Part shown: positions 1 through 9,250 of the stretch, piece after piece
Layout of the letters: each line of letters opens with the position of its first letter
How positions within the stretch are numbered: the first letter of the stretch is position 1
DNA from: Oppiella nova
Lineage: Eukaryota; Arthropoda; Arachnida; Sarcoptiformes; Oppiidae
DNA length: 21,668 nucleotides
Reading direction: 5' to 3'
Assembly (NCBI GenBank): GCA_905397405.1
Contig: CAJPVJ010000663.1
Coordinates: 1-21,668 of the forward strand
Notes under the pieces: model-generated
Database searches by the model: none
Seen by the model: only the letters and a program-made list of their open reading frames with translations
Told to the model about the DNA's origin: nothing
Position numbers and translations under genes: made by a program

Positions 1-91
1 CCTTAAACCTATGAATATTTTATGAATAATTGACTTTTGCATGAAATTAATAATTAGATATAATAAATATAAAATAGCTAACGTTACTATG
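1..91. mobile_element. Partial MITE-like element, family A (window edge)
   Basis: The first 34 bases recur at 15504-15537. The right end (71-91, AAAATAGCTAACGTTACTAT plus G) is the exact reverse complement of 15422-15442. Read together, the two places describe one short non-autonomous element with 21-bp terminal inverted repeats. Here only its right part is present, because the window begins inside it. No transposase is encoded and the superfamily is not known. Confidence 0.55.
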
Positions 92-108
92 ATTGTTCAA
101 AGCTCATA

Positions 109-1396
109 TAATCTTGCTTTTTGTGTATAGTTTTAGAGACTATTGTATAATATGTGCATTTTATGGATATTTGTATCATTTGTTTGAAATATACTATTAT
201 TTTTTGGAAACACTTGAAAAGACAATTATTTACAATCCATTTACATACAATTGGTCCAGTACACTTACAATTATGGTAAATCAGTTATTGTATAAACGTC
301 ATTGAATGTAGGGTGCCAGGGACAGTTAGAGATTGTATGCGAGAGGGAGTGCAGGAGTCCATTGAAAAGGCATAAGAATAGTGTGGGGGTGGGAGGGCAG
401 GTGTTTACAGAATAGTTTAATAACATTTATACATAATGTAAATTTTAAAGAATATTATCTGGGTAGCACCCACCCACGTATAATACTGTACAGTTGTTTA
501 TAGGTCTGTATAAGACTTATGGGCCTATCTATCAAAATAAACTTCAGATATAATTATTTTGTCATTTGATCTTGTTATTCTTATTATTTTGAATAGTCTT
601 ATATATCTTTTGCACCGAAATTAGATTCACTTGTTTTTTGTCTCAATATATCATTGATGACAATATAAGTGCTTTCATTGTCTCGTATATTAACACATAT
701 CTCGCTATTATTTCAATGTATTTGTCAAACACTAGAGTCATATCATATAGAATCTCAATGTCTTAAACCTATTGTATGTTTTCACATATTCTGTATGTTT
801 TCAGTCACTCGTGAAAGTTATGCAACAAATTGTGGCACAAATTCATTAAAAACATAGCTAGTTAATAGTTGTGTTTAATTAGCATTGAGATACAATTAGC
901 TACATGTGCTCAATCGCATACTGTCACTACATTTATGGTTATCACTCTTTATTGATCAATAAAATAGGTTTTTGTTATTTTTTGTCTGCGATTCTCGGTT
1001 TACATAACAGAGTGGAATGGGAGGGGAACGGGAGATGGAGAGAGAAAATTAATTTTCTCATTTCTGATACTCTTATATGTAGTATTAGTGTTTGGATACT
1101 GGAGTTATATACTCCTCCCGGTGCGATCTTCCAGTGTATATAAAACAACAGTTAGGCTCTTATGGATGTACTGATAGAGCACCGGTAGTATACGTAATGA
1201 AATAGTGAATCAGTATTTCTTTTTTCAATTAAGTGACAGAATTTTCTTATTCAACAAAATGTGAATTCAATTTTGACTTTAAATTAGTAATGATGTGAAA
1301 AGCATTCACTTTACGGACCTTTCATATGACATAATACTTGTCCTGAAAGTTAAGTCAATTTATAGATCCATTCAGGAGTTCATAAGACTTGCATTT
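109..1396. repeat. Long dispersed repeat, copy 1
   Basis: This block matches 9649-10819 in the same orientation at high identity, with one replaced stretch near 225-395 and a few small indels. Conserved stretches include TATATAAA at 1137-1144 with about 100 identical bases around it. Short open frames inside it (for example 904-1143) do not keep length or residues between copies, so I see no coding gene. In both places the block lies upstream of an RCC1-kinase gene (about 0.8 kb here, about 1.5 kb for copy 2). It could be an old part of the duplicated locus or an unrelated dispersed element. Confidence 0.75.
1137..1144 (+). promoter_or_regulatory. TATA-like motif conserved in both long-repeat copies
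   Basis: TATATAAA follows a GC-richer stretch (CTCCTCCCGGTGCGATCTTC) and sits inside a block that is unchanged between the two repeat copies (second motif at 10562-10569). The shape suits a polymerase II core promoter, but no gene directly downstream supports it. Confidence 0.25.
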
Positions 1397-2096
1397 GTTT
1401 GACTGACAACCCCTTATGTAATTAATTAAATATGTTATATAAAAATTATATGATTACGTCCACTACCAATGTCCGTACGCTAACTTTAAATAGCCAAAGT
1501 ACCTAACTCATAACTAAGGATCAAAATGACATGTGATTTATATTTTCCCCTGGTAACATTCGTAACTTATGGTGATTCGTCAATGAACAGCATATAAACT
1601 TAAAAGAATATTAATTATTAAGCCTTCAATTACCGCTAAATACTAACAAATTAATGAATGGAGATATATTTATTTTATTTAAACATTTTGTTCAATATAT
1701 AGTTTAATGATTACAACTATCATTGTATTACAGAATTATTAGATAATCATTGTATTTATTATACATTAAAGAATAAGAAAGTTATTACTTTTATTTATGA
1801 TTAAATGAAGGCTTTTAAATAGAAAATAAAATAATGCTATTACTGTATTAGCTAACTCTAATATCATAATAATGTATTTATATTTTAAAAATTAATCATC
1901 TAATAAATGCTCAATCTTTTAAAAATGTATTATTATAAGAGAATTTTTAATATATATTAAATTATTTGAGTGAAAGTATCTAAAACAGCTATAAATGATG
2001 AAATAGAAATGAATAAACTTTTTGAGAATGGCTTTATCAGTAAATTAAGGGTTATAACAAAAATGTAATAAATGTAATATCATTGTCACCAACAGT
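1397..2096. other. AT-rich spacer upstream of copy 1
   Basis: Very AT-rich DNA with stops in all frames. I see no gene, no RNA gene and no clear repeat pairing with the rest of the window. Confidence 0.5.
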
Positions 2097-2214
2097 TTCC
2101 AATTGAGATAATTATTACAATTATTTTTATGAGTTTTCATATTACTTAACTCGTAAATATCTATACATTCAGATATAGTGAACATTATATTTTATAATTT
2201 GTTATAATATTTGT
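2097..2214. repeat. Leader of copy 1; source arm of a 118-bp inverted repeat
   Basis: These 118 bases just upstream of the copy 1 start codon are present again, base for base in reverse complement, at 4397-4514 inside the kinase exon of the same gene. The segment probably carries the 5' untranslated region and perhaps the core promoter, given TATAAT-like stretches at 2190-2220. It is not found upstream of copies 2 or 3. Confidence 0.9.
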
Positions 2215-2230
2215 TATAATTTGGGTGAAA

Positions 2231-4409
2231 ATGTCTTCACTTTTGGATAAGTTTCGCATTTGCGATACGATTGACACGAATATTAAACACGAAATCAAAT
2301 TATTTCATGTTTTCGATGACAGCAATATTAAAAAGAATATACTATTTGTCACAAACGATGACACCGTCTATGGATTGGGTGCTAATGGTAGAGGATGTCT
2401 GGGTTTGGGTCACGATAATGACGTCAATACTCCTCAAATTATAAGTGAGTTAAGCGGACAACGGGTCAAACAGTTTGTCAAGGGATTGGACTTTGTGTTG
2501 GCTATGAATGAGGACAACCATGTGTTCAGTTGGGGACGCAATCATTGGGGACAGTGTGCTAGAGATGTGACACCAATTTATGTGTATTTAAAACCACAAG
2601 AAATATCACAATTGAATGACAAGAATATCGCATATATTTGTTGTGGTTTTCATCACTCCCTGGCGCTGACCATCAGTGGACAGGTGTACGGGTGGGGCGA
2701 CAATACTGAGATTGGTTTCAGTGATACTATAATAACGTCGATATGTTCACCAGTTTTGATACAATTTGAAAATAGTCCTCAAATTAAAAGTATTTTTTGT
2801 TCAACTCATGAATCATTTGCCATTACTGTCAAGGGTTTGGTATTTAGTTGGGGTGATAATAGATACCATAAATTGGGACATGGTACTAATGATAAACATA
2901 TTAAGTCACCCAAATTGATCCCAGGTTTAACTGACATAACATCAATCAGTTCAACAAATTACCAAAATAATTACTTTACGTGTTTTCTATCTAAAAATAA
3001 TTACATGTATTTTTGTGGCCAATATAAGGATGATATGCAACAAATACAGTTCCAAAGGACCCCGGTACAAATTTCATTAAAACTAAATGTACATAAAATG
3101 GAAAAATTTTATTCGTATCGTTCGTATTGTGATAAAGTGTTTATACAAAATGGTCATGTCATTTGTGGGATTATATCAACTAGTAAAGTGATTGAATATA
3201 AATATAACAATTTTGTTGATTTCTATGCCAATGAAAAACAATTAACTTATAATACATTATATATCAATACAAATGAACCAAAACTACAATCTAAACAAGC
3301 AATAAACACAATTTCACCGGATACTATTAATTCGGATGATGGTAAATAACCTAATTGTAATAAGAATAAATATCTAACAATTTATTTTATAAACAGGATC
3401 ATCTAAAGTGAAAGATAAATCTAATGAAACAAAACTGGGATTACAATCACAACTAAATCCCAGCCCTGACTTCGACTTAGAGAAAGTCGACCCAAACCTC
3501 CGGCGCTTCAAAAAGGCCGGCATTTCGGATGAGCAGTTCAAAGACCCGGACACTCGCGACTTCCGGTATTCCTACTCCAACGGCGGTATTGAGGCCGCGC
3601 TCGAGGAGATGAAGGGCTCGCCTCCTATGCCGCCACAACCGTCCGAACACCATAACAATGAGCGCAAACATCCGCCGCACCGCTCGGCTCACAAACCATA
3701 CGCCCCGTCGATGCCATCGGTGCCCACCGCTGCGCCGCCGCCCCTACCACCCCCTCCAACCATGGCGTTAGCCGGAGCGCCCGTACAGCCACCTCCACCG
3801 CCTATTCCTGGGCCCCCAATGCCGCCGGCGTCTCGTCCGACTTCATTTAATACCAGAAATTTAAATAAAGGTTTTATAGCTTTTAAAATGCTTTATATTT
3901 TTGTCAATATTTATTGCAATTTTCACAATATTTTCATCAGAATTAGGAAACAATTTGTTTGAAAATCATTACAAAAACCTTTTCGTGGAGTTGTCGGATA
4001 AACCTCTGGGTTCGGGAGGTTTTGGGACAGTATTTAAAGTTAAACATAGAATCGATGATCAGATATATGCCGTCAAAAGAGTTGAACTTAAAAGTAAAAT
4101 TAAATTATAAATTATTTTTGATAAAAACAAAAATATATATAAATTATGTTTTCAGACTTTTCTGATAAATACAAACAACGAGTCTATAATGAAGTGAAGA
4201 ATTTAGGAAAAGTTCGTTCAGAATATTGTGTTCAGTATTACAACTCATGGCCCGAAAGCAGACACCTCTACATTCAGATGGAGTTATGTTCACAGAATCT
4301 GCGGAATATTCTTGAAGTGAAACCACAGGTATTTGGGCGACAAATAGGAGAAGCCATGGATTGTGCCGAGTATTTCATTTCGTGTGAAATATTGCGACAA
4401 ATATTATAA
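2231..4409 (+). CDS. RCC1-WASP-kinase chimeric gene, copy 1, open part
   Basis: Exons 2231-3341, 3397-3870, 3941-4093 and 4156-4409 join in frame through three GT-AG introns of 55, 70 and 62 bp, all phase 1, giving 663 residues. The ATG at 2231 is chosen because it aligns with the starts of copies 2 and 3. Residues about 45-260 hold RCC1-type blades (VYGLG, VFSWG, VYGWG, VFSWG signatures, RCBTB-like). Residues about 390-520 are a WASP-family GBD and proline-rich segment. The kinase begins near 545: glycine loop GSGGFG at 552-557 and VAIK-type Lys574. Translation then meets TAA at 4407-4409, the first bases of an inverted insertion, before the HRD and DFG motifs. As it stands it makes a propeller with a WASP segment and an incomplete kinase lobe. 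The remaining kinase exons lie just downstream. It may be a recent pseudogene or a truncated variant. Confidence 0.8.
3397..3870 (+). other. WASP-family exon inserted in copy 1 (GBD C-part plus proline-rich region)
   Basis: From about 3463 to 3840 the DNA turns abruptly GC-rich against an AT-rich gene. The protein reads FDLEKVDPNLRRF then KKAGISDEQFKD, then NGGIEAALEEM. This matches the part of the WASP/N-WASP GTPase-binding domain after the CRIB motif that clamps the VCA tail. A proline-rich run follows (PPPLPPPP, QPPPPPIPGPPMPP), typical of profilin and SH3 ligands. The CRIB motif and the VCA region are absent, so Cdc42 binding and Arp2/3 activation are not expected. Compared with the family, two or three residues seem lost near DFRYSYSNGG. 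The exon is flanked by phase 1 introns on both sides (3342-3396 and 3871-3940) and is missing from copies 2 and 3. Confidence 0.85.
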
Positions 4410-4514
4410 CAAATTATAAAATATAATGTTCACTATATCTGAATGTATAGATATTTACGAGTTAAGTAATATGAAAACTCATAAAAATAATTGTAATAAT
4501 TATCTCAATTGGAA
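4397..4514. repeat. 118-bp inverted self-copy interrupting the copy 1 kinase exon
   Basis: This is the perfect reverse complement of 2097-2214. Comparison with copies 2 and 3, where the exon is continuous across this point, places the extra DNA at 4407-4516. The ten bases 4397-4406 (ACAAATATTA) could belong to either the exon or the inverted copy. The insertion ends with TA before GAAAGTG. It brings an immediate TAA. No GT donor gives an in-frame removal: the nearest phase-compatible donors (4384 and the one in the GAT TGT codons) would create TAA at the joint. Confidence 0.93.
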
Positions 4515-4516
4515 TA

Positions 4517-5147
4517 GAAAGTGTTCAGTATTTGCATGAATTGAATCCACAGATCATTCACAGAGACCTCAAACCAGAAAACATATTAATTGCTGAAAAT
4601 GTAGGGAACGGTAGATTTGTTAAGTTAAGTGACTTTGGTTTGGCTACAGTTCACGACAAAAATATAAATTATATGACACGTGATAAACACACTACAGGTG
4701 TGGGCACAATAAAGTACCAGGCACCTGAAGTAGCTCAGGGTATATATGGACATAAAGTGGACATTTATAGTCTGGCATTAATTGGTCAAGATATATTTGA
4801 TTTGAATTTGTTTTTCATTGACCTTGATAAGTATGCAAAAGATATTAGAATTTTAAAATATAATAATAAAATGTTTACAACTTCTATACAGTACTGAAAG
4901 CATTTACTCCGGGAATAAGGTTTTAAACACAAAAGTAAATTCATTGCAAAATATATTGCTGTCAATGCTGTCGACCCCTCAATGGATGCGAAGACCTGAC
5001 TGTTCACAAGTTTTGCGTAAATATAATGATTGGGCTATCAATCGGAATATTCTTAAGGATACAAGTATTGAATTAATTCCAACACAATTAAAGCATCATG
5101 ATCACTTTTTCTTTGAGTTTATTCATCGACTGTTTAAAACAATCTAA
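4517..5147 (+). pseudogene. Copy 1, 3' kinase portion cut off by the insertion
   Basis: Exons 4517-4830 and 4892-5147 are joined by a 61-bp phase 2 GT-AG intron at the same place as in copy 2. The reading frame is intact and carries IIHRDLKPENIL, the metal-binding KLSDFGLATVHD, an activation loop HTTGVGTIKYQAPE and a C-terminal helical part ending FIHRLFKTI. The HTxxVGT..Y pattern before APE is close to that of eIF2-alpha kinases. Only the inverted insertion separates it from its N-lobe. The absence of other stops or frameshifts suggests that the break is recent or that this part is still used in some way. The C-terminal tail differs from the EPPPKR tail of copies 2 and 3. Confidence 0.8.
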
Positions 5148-6350
5148 ATATCTATCTGATAAACACAATATCACTACTGTATACATTTATTGATAGCATT
5201 TTATAGAAAACTTATTTATTTGAAAATATAATATAGTGTACTAAAATTATGTACTTGTTAATTATTTTAAAAATTAATTTTAAATATATACGAAAATAGT
5301 AAATAAATTATATTAACAGTGTATTCAAAACAATATGCAATATAAAAAATATTTGAAATCTTAATCATTATATTTGAATAATAATTTACCTTGAATCTAT
5401 GAACATATCCCATACAAGTACAAAAAATTTATAAAAACAATTTAATTTAATTAACAAATTTGCAATAAAATTTATTATGAAATGGTTTGGTTAGATTTAT
5501 GAACTTTTGTTTGTATCAATGTAATATTTATGTTATATTTATATCAATGTAAGAATTTAATATATTTATAACATATTGATCTTTTTATCTCAAATAAGTT
5601 TAATTTATAATTAAATAGCCTTTCCTTACAGACCACTGAACTTAAAATACAATTATTGTTTCCAAATGTTATTTATAATATTTATAAGCAATTTGAATGC
5701 AATTTAATTAATTCGGGATAAGTCTTGAGGTTCCAGTGACCACCACATGCCTACACCTGTAGTGGATATACAAAGGGAATGGTGTGCAATGACAATGAAT
5801 TTATTTTCAATTATTATTTTCGACTCTTTCTGTCCATCCTTTTCCATCTAATTGTCCTTAAACTGTATGTCTGTATATTTGCACCGATAGCCTCACAGGA
5901 ATAGGAATTTCATTGCAATCGACCAATGATTACAACAATAAGTGAATGAATCCACTATTTTATACAATGTCTACTTTAATGATTGTAAAAGTTTTCAAAA
6001 ATACAGTACAATAGTAACATTTATTCAGTGATATATTTAACACATGTTTGTAAAAAATTGTATCCATTTTATTGATTGTTTAAATAATAACTGTTGTATT
6101 ATTTAAATAAAATGTGTTTTATATACTAAACACTATTGTAAACTTGTGTCAGGTATATAAGCTTATTTGGCTAAACCATTACATAAAGTCGTATTTGCGT
6201 ATTAAACCTTGTATTTGCATTGAGACTTGTTTCCCTTTGCTATCCAACGGTTCATGTCAATCTTTTGCCAGTTATAATATAAGCAACGTTATTATATCCA
6301 ATAAATCCAATAAAATAATATAATTAAATTAGAAATTGTCATCATATCAA
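5148..6350. other. Spacer between copy 1 and the secreted-protein gene
   Basis: Mostly AT-rich. A moderately GC-richer stretch at 5715-5910 has no open frame I can support. TATATAA near 6154-6160 is a possible promoter for the gene that starts at 6351. No other features seen. Confidence 0.4.
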
Positions 6351-7410
6351 ATGGATCTCCGTTTTGTATTGCTAATAGCAAGTGGATCATTTCTGAACGT
6401 GAATGCGCAAATAATATATCAAATTGGTAATTTCATGAATGTTATAATTGCAAAATGCGATTCAATAGTGAATTGTGGCGCGTTATATACCGTGGATGAT
6501 GCCAATTATTAATATATTTGTATGATATTTACTCGGCAGGCTTTACCCCGTTTATAAACATAACATTAGTCGCTCATTTCGAGATGATCTGCAACAGTAG
6601 CCGACAGCGCCGTCAACATCAGCTCAATCCAGTTGTCGGGACAGACGGGTAGTGAGGTCAGTTGTAATGGCTATAACGTGGTCAATTACTCGTCATCCAA
6701 TTATATCGCTGTTCAGCTGAATCCGCCCTTGGTCTTTTCGCTCACCTTTCGCTCCTACTACGTCAGCACTTTTACCAATGGTTTGTTTAGCAAAAACTTG
6801 TCGATTCTTTAACAGTCATATATGGGGCCAATTGTATTAATACAACGCGAACTGTAAACTTGTTTTATTCTCAATCTGGCCAAAAACTAGCCTATATCCA
6901 TTATAACATAGGGTATAGGCTAGTTTTGGCCATATTGAGAATAAATCAAGTTTACATACATTGTAAGAAAAATATCAAACTCAAAAGTACCAGTATATAA
7001 TATATATAATTTATAATTTACTATTATAGTACACTGTTTATTCACATAACAAATATCATGTTTTGTTCTCATTTGACTGTTAATGGATACACATTACTTA
7101 CATGACTTCATTATATTTATATTTTATGATCAATTATTAAGTACACAATGTTTGTTAGGGGATCAATTTACTTACTTACATGGACCTGTGACTGATGGTC
7201 CGTGCGTTGGATCATTTTTTTACTACCGAACATTGTACCGAGGTCAACCATTAAATGGTTGCCAAAGTAGTAGTGGAATCGTCGCTGAAAATGGATTTTA
7301 CAGATTTGCAAGAGTTAGCGGCGCGTGTAAGTCGGTGTGCCAAATAAATTCCCTTGATAATATAGGTTTCAACGTAGAATCATATTCACCAGGTGTAAAT
7401 AATTACGGTA
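6351..7410 (+). CDS. Secreted protein of unknown family, 3' end not found
   Basis: Three exons can be joined in frame through phase 1 GT-AG introns: 6351-6424 or so (donor GTAATTTCAT), about 6599-6780, and 7159 to about 7405 (donor GTATTTCAGG). Exon 1 starts MDLRFVLLIASGSFLNVNAQ, a classical signal peptide with a likely cut after NAQ. The mature part is rich in Ser, Tyr, Asn and Gly with spaced cysteines (SCNGYN, GPCVGSF, NGCQSS, GACKSVCQ), which suggests a disulfide-bonded extracellular protein. I do not recognise the family. No stop follows in the spliced frame at the last donor, so at least one more exon is expected, and none was found before the GC-rich shards. Exon 2 is much richer in G+C than exon 3. 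It could be a complete small gene with an unrecognised last exon, or a truncated one. Confidence 0.6.
6853..6956. repeat. 104-bp hairpin (MITE-like) in intron 2 of the secreted-protein gene
   Basis: The left arm TGTAAACTTGTTTTATTCTC and following bases pair with the right arm ending GAGAATAAATCAAGTTTACA. The inner arms (GGCCAAAAACTAGCCTATA and its complement) are nearly perfect, with a loop of about 15 bp. The whole element folds on itself, as small palindromic transposon derivatives do. No coding capacity. Confidence 0.75.
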
Positions 7411-7485
7411 TTTCAGGTTAATACTTCTGTGAAACAAATAGTTTGCCCTTATATAATAAACATACAATAAGGTAGTTTATTAGTA

Positions 7486-7640
7486 GTATAGGGGCATACA
7501 GAAAAAAATAAATTGGCGCAAATTTTAATAACTTTTTAATTACAAGTCCTAGATTTAAAAAATATTGTTAACATATATTTAATGCAGTACTTGTACATTT
7601 AAATAAAATTAATACAAATTTATACAAATCCGTTTATATA
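7486..7640. repeat. Dispersed repeat starting GGGGCATAC, copy 1
   Basis: Diverged match to 21374-21525: both start GGGGCATACA after a TATA, continue with an AACTACAAGTCC-like motif, and share ATTTAATGCAG(T/A)ACTT. At the second site the start of the element coincides with the end of the copy 2/copy 3 flank homology, which argues that it is an insertion. Family unknown. Confidence 0.5.
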
Positions 7641-8160
7641 CATTAAACCTTCTTTAAATTATTCATTAATAATAAATGAATCTTTTACTTTTATTAAATT
7701 TCATTAATCACGTTTGAAATTTTTAAATTTAAATATTTAAAAACAATTAAGTATACAGGTCAAACAATATGCAATTCCAAGATTTATCATTTCCAATACT
7801 CTAATTCCGGGACTGTCCGGTCAAACAAGGACATATACTCTAAAACATAAGCGGGGTATTTACAGGTTAGTCATCTTTAAAGCATATATTAGTGTTGAAA
7901 ATAATTATTAAAGTTAGTATTATTCTACATCACTATGCAATCACCATGACAATTGGGTACATGCCTGGCATATTGTATTCAAAAATACGAACAGTTACTA
8001 AATATTGTTTTCGTATTTTTATTAAATAGTGACTAGTAATACAATAACCAACAAGTAATAATACTTTTAAGATATTAATTACAACTAAAAATAGTATAAT
8101 ATCCAGATTATTTCAAATACATAAACTAGTGAACAAACTGACCAAGTTTTACGTGGGCTG
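7641..8160. other. AT-rich stretch without a supported gene
   Basis: No exon, RNA gene or paired repeat is visible. A short GC-richer motif near 7806-7825 (CCGGGACTGTCCGG) resembles transposon end sequence but has no partner in this window. Confidence 0.4.
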
Positions 8161-8168
8161 TGTGTCCA

Positions 8169-8398
8169 CTACTGTCTCATTGCCGCCAAATAAATGACTT
8201 GAAAATGAAAATCCAATGAATCGGACGATTGGTTTCCGAGCGCCAGTTGGGCGGCAAACGGGTCGAGTCGAGTGGCGTTCGGCCGCATGAGAGCGTCATA
8301 GACGGCGTTCCGCATAAACACGTCTTTCGGCGACTCCGTGTCCCCGATGTTGAGCGCAGTCCACATGAATTCGGGGATTCGTTTCCCTTTCGACGGCC
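8169..8398 (-). pseudogene. GC-rich exon shard of an unrecognised host gene
   Basis: On the minus strand this reads about 76 codons, beginning just after a possible acceptor (TCTAAG) with GPSKGKRIPEFMWTALNIGD, then ESPKDVFMRNAVYDALMRPN and RLDPFAAQLALGNQ, ending at a stop at 8169. Composition and codon use are GC-rich and unlike the flanks. The frame looks genuinely coding up to about ALGNQ and may then run into intron or junk. I do not recognise the protein. A lone exon with no partners nearby suggests a fragment carried here or left by decay. Confidence 0.45.
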
Positions 8399-8588
8399 CT
8401 TAGAGTCGATGAACTTATTTGTAAGCATTTTAGACATGAAACTAAAACTAACATAATAAACAAGGTGCGAGTTTTGAACAGCTAATTAATTTTGTATTGT
8501 ATAATATTACTGCACTGTATGACTATGTATTGTGGTACAGCATATAAATACGCTGAGCCCTGCCATTGGTAAGCCATTGTGTTTCGGT

Positions 8589-8972
8589 TAGGGCTGCCAA
8601 CTATTTTCATCGCCCGGGAGGATAGTTAAAATTGAGCCTGGCTAGGGGGGCATTGGGAGGACAAAATTTTTAAAAATGTTTAATTAATAATATTGTTATA
8701 TATTGTTACTAGTGGCCACACTTTAATTAAAACTTAATTACTATTTCAATTCAATAAACTAATTGTTGTAATCCTAAAAATTGTCTCAAATTGTTTAAAT
8801 AATGATTACAAACACAAGTAATTTTCATGGATTTCACAAAGAAATTGAAAATTAAATGAATATTTGTCATCATTTTGACAATCACCTTTGGGTGAACATT
8901 ACACTGCCCTCCTTAGACCTTCGGGACGGACTGTTTTTTGTGGGCCCGATTGGAGGACGTTTGGCAGCCCTA
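8589..8972. mobile_element. Non-autonomous element with TAGGGCTGCCAA termini
   Basis: The 12-bp ends TAGGGCTGCCAA (8589-8600) and TTGGCAGCCCTA (8961-8972) are perfect inverted repeats about 384 bp apart. Just inside lie GC-rich motifs (GCCCGGGAGGAT and GGGCCCGATTGGAGGAC) that are loosely complementary. No transposase. The termini resemble hAT-type ends, but I found no 8-bp target duplication, so the superfamily is open. Confidence 0.6.
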
Positions 8973-9026
8973 CACGTACGTCTATGATCTATACTTATCT
9001 ATGCCTATCTGTTTTCGACTGTTTAA

Positions 9027-9143
9027 ATGGAAAACCCGTTGGAAAATATTGGATTCGACGACTTGTATGCCATTCGCCAAACAGGAATCGCGCCAAACAT
9101 GAAGCTGTTAAGCGGCGTGCACAAAGTACATACGCACTGGTAG
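9027..9143 (+). pseudogene. Possible 5' coding shard cut by a MITE
   Basis: An ATG in a good context (TTTAAATGG) opens MENPLENIGFDDLYAIRQTG then IAPNMKLLS, with codon use like a normal host gene. At about 9111 it runs into the MITE at 9113-9250 and stops at TAG 9141-9143. I do not recognise it. On the other side of the MITE lies a methyltransferase shard on the opposite strand, so the two are not one gene in simple order. Chance is possible because only about 29 residues support it. Confidence 0.3.
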
Positions 9144-9250
9144 GGGGGAGGGGGGGTAACCATGTTAAATTCCTATGTACGATGGGCGTGTAGGGGGGAG
9201 GGGGGTCAATTTTTGAATAAAATTTTGCGTACGTACTTTGTGCACGCCGC
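9113..9250. mobile_element. MITE with GGCGTGCACAAAGTAC termini and G-tract motif
   Basis: The ends GGCGTGCACAAAGTACATAC and the complement of GTACGTACTTTGTGCACGCC form near-perfect inverted repeats of about 23 bp around a 138-bp element. Inside, the block TAGGGGGGAGGGGGG occurs twice (9141-9156 and 9192-9206), giving strong purine asymmetry. This look (GTACGTACGC ends plus C/G-tract repeats) is common in arthropod genomes. TAAGC occurs on both sides and may be part of the target site. Confidence 0.75.

Noticed and set aside
904-1143. Open frame conserved in both long-repeat copies (also 10329-10529)
   Set aside because: Differences between the copies are almost all amino-acid changing and the second copy stops early, which fits non-coding DNA.
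3477-3692. Minus-strand open frame opposite the WASP exon
   Set aside because: Shadow of the GC-rich coding strand, with no domain of its own.
4407-4516. The insertion in copy 1 as a new intron (introner) or TA-target transposon
   Set aside because: No GT donor at its left edge, and possible upstream donors give a stop or shift. TA flanks one copy but the source copy lacks TA on one side, and there are no terminal inverted repeats.
8229-8456. Plus-strand open frame opposite the 8169-8398 shard
   Set aside because: Shadow frame; the minus strand gives the more protein-like reading.
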